Shown piece by piece: positions 61,485 to 64,000 of a stretch of 64,000 nt of DNA; the stretch's first letter is position 1, and each line of letters starts with the position of its first letter. The stretch covers positions 124,001 through 188,000 of the forward strand of contig NZ_CAMLSE010000002.1 in assembly GCF_946482605.1 (NCBI RefSeq). The letters run 5' to 3'. A model generated the notes under the pieces. That model made no database searches and was not told where the DNA came from. It saw nothing but the letters and a program-made list of their open reading frames with translations. A program made the position numbers and the translations under genes. Source of the stretch: an uncultured Dyadobacter sp. Its GTDB lineage: Bacteria > Bacteroidota > Bacteroidia > Cytophagales > Spirosomataceae.

Positions 61485-63023
61485 ATGAAATCCACACAAA
61501 TGCACGATGTAATCATTTGCGGCGCCGGGCCCGTGGGGCTTTCCCTTGCCTGCGAACTCGCGCTTGCCAAATGCCGGGTAATCGTCTTAGAAAAGACCGA
61601 AGATCCGCACTCACCCCTCAAACAGTTTCCATTCGGTATACGTGGGCTTTCGGCACCTACGATCGAATCGCTGGACCGGCGCGGCCTGCTTGGCGCATTG
61701 CAGCTGCATCAACGCATTAAAAATCCGCATGCTGCTTCCATACGGGAGCCCCAACCGCGCCACCAGGCAGGACACTTCGCCCGCATACCATTTTACGACA
61801 CGCATATCGACACCACCCAATGGAAGTATCACCTCCCCACTAACACCGCCACCAATCTGTTATCCGAAATGGAAGAGCTTGAAACCATTCTGATACGCCG
61901 CGCACAAGCCCTGGGTGTGGAGATCAGACGCGGGTTTACGGTCACAGGCTTTTCTCGAACCGCAGACCAGGTGACTGTTCATTCGGGCGATCAATCATGC
62001 GAGGGCAAATGGCTTGTTGGATGCGATGGAAGTCGCAGCGTCGTTCGCAAAGCGGGCGATTTCCAGTTTGCCGGTACGGAGCCAGAATTCACCGGTTACT
62101 CTGTCCAGGTCGACATTGCCGACCCGGAGAAGCTTAATCCGGGCAGCAACTTCACATCGACCGGAATGTACCTGCAATCCCAGCCGGGCTACATCGTGAT
62201 GGTCGAATTCGACGGCGGGGCGGCTCATCAGGCAGGGCCGATGACCAGGGAACACGTTCAGGCGGTATTGCGGCGTATCTCGAATACCGATGTTACACTC
62301 ACCGCCCTGCACAACGCAGCTACCTGGACCGACCGCGCACGGCAGGCCACATGCTACCGCAATGGACGGGTTCTTTTAGCAGGTGACGCGGCGCACGTTC
62401 ACGCGCCCTTGGGAGGCCAGGGATTGAACCTCGGGCTCGGCGACGCCATGAACCTGGGTTGGAAACTCGCCGCAACCATCCGGAACAAAGCACCGGAGGG
62501 ACTGCTCGACAGCTATCATACCGAACGGCACCCGATTGGCGCGCAAGTCCTGGATTGGTCGCGCGCCCAGGTGGCCGTCATGAGTCCGAGCCCGCACGCA
62601 CGTGCGCTGAACGCGATCATGCGCGACCTGATCGATACACGTGATGGCGCCACCTACATCGCAGGCAGGGCTTGGGGCATTCACACACGCTTTGATCCCG
62701 GTACCGACTTTCCCCCGGCTCACCCATTGACAGGCCACAGCGTCCCCAACTTTGAGTTCGAAGACGGCGCCAGAATCGGCGGGCTGATGCACGATGGCCT
62801 GGGCATATTACTTGATTTTGACGGGAATGCCGATCTTAAATCGCTGGCGGGTGAGTACAGAGGCCAGATCAGGTATGTTTCAGGTAAGGCAAAAGACCAG
62901 CTGGGGATAAACGCCGCGCTGATACGTCCCGATGGAATCGTCGCCTGGGCTTCCGACAGCGAACCCGTTCACAGCGAACTTCAAAATGCGCTTGCACAAT
63001 GGTTTGTTCGGGTCGGCGATTGA
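61485..63023 (+). CDS. FAD-dependent aromatic-ring monooxygenase (group A flavoprotein)
   Basis: A 512-residue flavoenzyme of the PHBH/PheA type. FAD motifs: G13-A-G-P-V-G18 in VIICGAGPVGLSLA, the DG motif in WLVGCDGSRSVVRK (about 180), and the GD motif G300-D301 in LLAGDAAHVHAPLGGQGLNL. The C-terminal part resembles the thioredoxin-like end of polyketide and rifampicin or tetracycline hydroxylases (ALIRPDGIVAWASD). Such enzymes add oxygen to phenols or antibiotics with NAD(P)H. The substrate is not predictable. It follows the AraC gene and precedes a small ORF and an epoxide-hydrolase-like gene on the same strand. Confidence 0.92.
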   Translation: MKSTQMHDVIICGAGPVGLSLACELALAKCRVIVLEKTEDPHSPLKQFPFGIRGLSAPTIESLDRRGLLGALQLHQRIKNPHAASIREPQPRHQAGHFARIPFYDTHIDTTQWKYHLPTNTATNLLSEMEELETILIRRAQALGVEIRRGFTVTGFSRTADQVTVHSGDQSCEGKWLVGCDGSRSVVRKAGDFQFAGTEPEFTGYSVQVDIADPEKLNPGSNFTSTGMYLQSQPGYIVMVEFDGGAAHQAGPMTREHVQAVLRRISNTDVTLTALHNAATWTDRARQATCYRNGRVLLAGDAAHVHAPLGGQGLNLGLGDAMNLGWKLAATIRNKAPEGLLDSYHTERHPIGAQVLDWSRAQVAVMSPSPHARALNAIMRDLIDTRDGATYIAGRAWGIHTRFDPGTDFPPAHPLTGHSVPNFEFEDGARIGGLMHDGLGILLDFDGNADLKSLAGEYRGQIRYVSGKAKDQLGINAALIRPDGIVAWASDSEPVHSELQNALAQWFVRVGD

Positions 63024-63202
63024 ATGGAAAACCAATAACCGCACCGATCCCGTGTAAGCTTGCGGCTGCGACATTACGCCCGGCCTGGCAAGCCGATTGT
63101 CCAACTAAGCCCCTCATTTGCCTACTTGAAGTCATTTCGAATGTGATCCAAAGGTTCCGGAAAGTAGTTTTGAGTCATCAAATCACAACAGATCTGAAAC
63201 TT

Positions 63203-63370
63203 ATGAAAACTAACCCGCTACTTGCCAGCATCAGAAAACCGTTCGCAACCGGCCTGATCATGATCGCTTCTGCACTCTCGATTGCCACCGCCAGATTTGA
63301 GCGGGATCCTCAAAGTTGCGGTATGATGGCAGTCCAGACGAGCAAGAAAACGCAACGGCTTGCAAACTAG
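63203..63370 (+). CDS. Small exported protein, uncertain
   Basis: A 55-codon frame with a start at 63203 that reads MKTNPLLASIRKPFATGLIM and continues with a hydrophobic stretch to about residue 29 (SALSIATA), a plausible signal peptide, then a short polar tail with one Cys. It lies 180 bases after the monooxygenase and 38 bases before an exported hydrolase on the same strand. No family recognised. It could be a small exported peptide or a decayed 5' end of a larger gene. Confidence 0.4.
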   Translation: MKTNPLLASIRKPFATGLIMIASALSIATARFERDPQSCGMMAVQTSKKTQRLAN

Positions 63371-63408
63371 GGCAGACTTTTTTTTAACAATCAAAAGACA
63401 ATAAAACG

Positions 63409-64000
63409 ATGACAACTCTTGTAAATTTCAAGCGCAATTTGATGGGAAGCTTAGCCATTGTGTGGGCATTACAGCTCCCCGGCACATTACCGGCATCGGC
63501 GAATCCTGAGCGCGCCGCGATAGCCAGCCACGCCAAAATAAACCCGGCTGATAACCCATTTGACCACATCAAACAAATCGAGGCTGGTGTGCTGAACGTG
63601 GGCTATGTCGAAGCCGGCCCCGCCGATGGCAAGCCTGTCCTGCTCATTCATGGCTGGCCTTACGACATTTACAGTTACAAGCAAGTGTCGGAAATCCTGG
63701 CCGCGAAAGGCTTCCGGGTGCTTATCCCCTATCTTCGCGGATCCGGCACCACGCAGTTCCTATCGGCCGCAACACCCCGCAATGGCCAGCAATCAGCACT
63801 GGCGGTCGACATGATCGCATTTCTGGATGCTTTAAAAATTAAGAATGCCATTGTCGGCGGTTTCGATTGGGGTGCACGCACGGCAGACATCATGGCCGCG
63901 CTGTGGCCGGAGCGGGTCGCGGGGCTCGTGTCGGTGAGTGGCTACCTGATCGGCAGTCAGCAAGGCAACAAGGCTCCGTTAAGCCCAAAAGCCGAGTTGT
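63409..64000 (+). CDS. Exported alpha/beta hydrolase, epoxide-hydrolase-like, 3' end outside the window
   Basis: The visible 197 residues start at the ATG at 63409 with a signal peptide ending PASANPE (about 32). The alpha/beta hydrolase fold follows: the oxyanion motif LLIHGWPYDIYSYKQV has the HGxP of epoxide hydrolases and haloalkane dehalogenases, and the nucleophile is the Asp in IVGGFDWGARTADIMAA, not a Ser. This points to epoxide hydrolase or dehalogenase chemistry. The cap domain and the Asp/His of the triad lie beyond 64000. On the same strand as the upstream monooxygenase; a mono-oxygenation and hydrolysis pair is conceivable. Confidence 0.9.
   Translation, partial: MTTLVNFKRNLMGSLAIVWALQLPGTLPASANPERAAIASHAKINPADNPFDHIKQIEAGVLNVGYVEAGPADGKPVLLIHGWPYDIYSYKQVSEILAAKGFRVLIPYLRGSGTTQFLSAATPRNGQQSALAVDMIAFLDALKIKNAIVGGFDWGARTADIMAALWPERVAGLVSVSGYLIGSQQGNKAPLSPKAEL

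Overview
The window looks like chromosomal DNA of a soil- or plant-associated member of the Bacteroidota, order Cytophagales, most like Dyadobacter and its relatives. The reasons are two SusC/SusD pairs, each with a giant hybrid two-component regulator, a type IX secretion C-terminal tail, a TAnnTTTG-type promoter element, lipoproteins of the Bacteroidota kind, a PadR/MacB-like permease pair and a GC content near 50%. The genus is inference. No rRNA, tRNA, CRISPR array, transposase or prophage was seen.

Layout. (1) 1-7155: a six-gene plus-strand operon, cut at the left edge, with a secreted caspase-like protease, a DUF4384 protein, an ECF-type sigma factor, a membrane protein placed like an anti-sigma factor and a PKD/beta-propeller lipoprotein, closed by a hairpin terminator. 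(2) 7259-14447: an LTA-synthase-like membrane phosphotransferase, an 800-base island of inverted and tandem repeats, then an operon of response regulator, histidine kinase and TonB-dependent barrel. Similar 11-base-periodic direct repeats sit before the regulator, the barrel gene and the LTA-synthase-like gene. (3) 14600-24202: an ECF42-type sigma factor with its YCII/DGPF partner, an alpha/beta hydrolase, a DUF2461 protein, a di-haem peroxidase with an imelysin-like N-terminus, a PhoX-like lipoprotein, a subclass B3 metallo-beta-lactamase and a TPR histidine kinase. (4) 24563-33522: a minimal polysaccharide utilisation locus (SusD, SusC, divergent hybrid regulator) with no enzyme. (5) 33625-36501: a siderophore receptor with a Fur-box-like palindrome and a very short Fur-like winged-helix protein. 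(6) 36772-45249: cold-shock protein, PadR plus permease, serine hydrolase, acetyltransferase, and a MocR regulator divergent from an FMN azoreductase and a CxxC carboxymuconolactone decarboxylase. (7) 45423-60362: a probable xyloglucan utilisation locus: hybrid regulator, SusC, SusD, glycan-binding lipoprotein, GH44 endo-glucanase/xyloglucanase with a T9SS tail and GH31 alpha-xylosidase. (8) 60591-64000: AraC regulator, FAD monooxygenase, a small ORF and an epoxide-hydrolase-like gene cut by the right edge.

How it fits together: in region 7 the surface GH44 enzyme would cut xyloglucan, the surface lipoproteins and SusCD would bind and import oligosaccharides, GH31 would remove xylose, and the hybrid regulator would sense the products; an 11-base inverted repeat upstream of susC is its candidate operator. 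The least explained parts are the caspase/sigma operon, the repeat island at 9.3-10.0 kb and the three matching direct-repeat sites of region 2.
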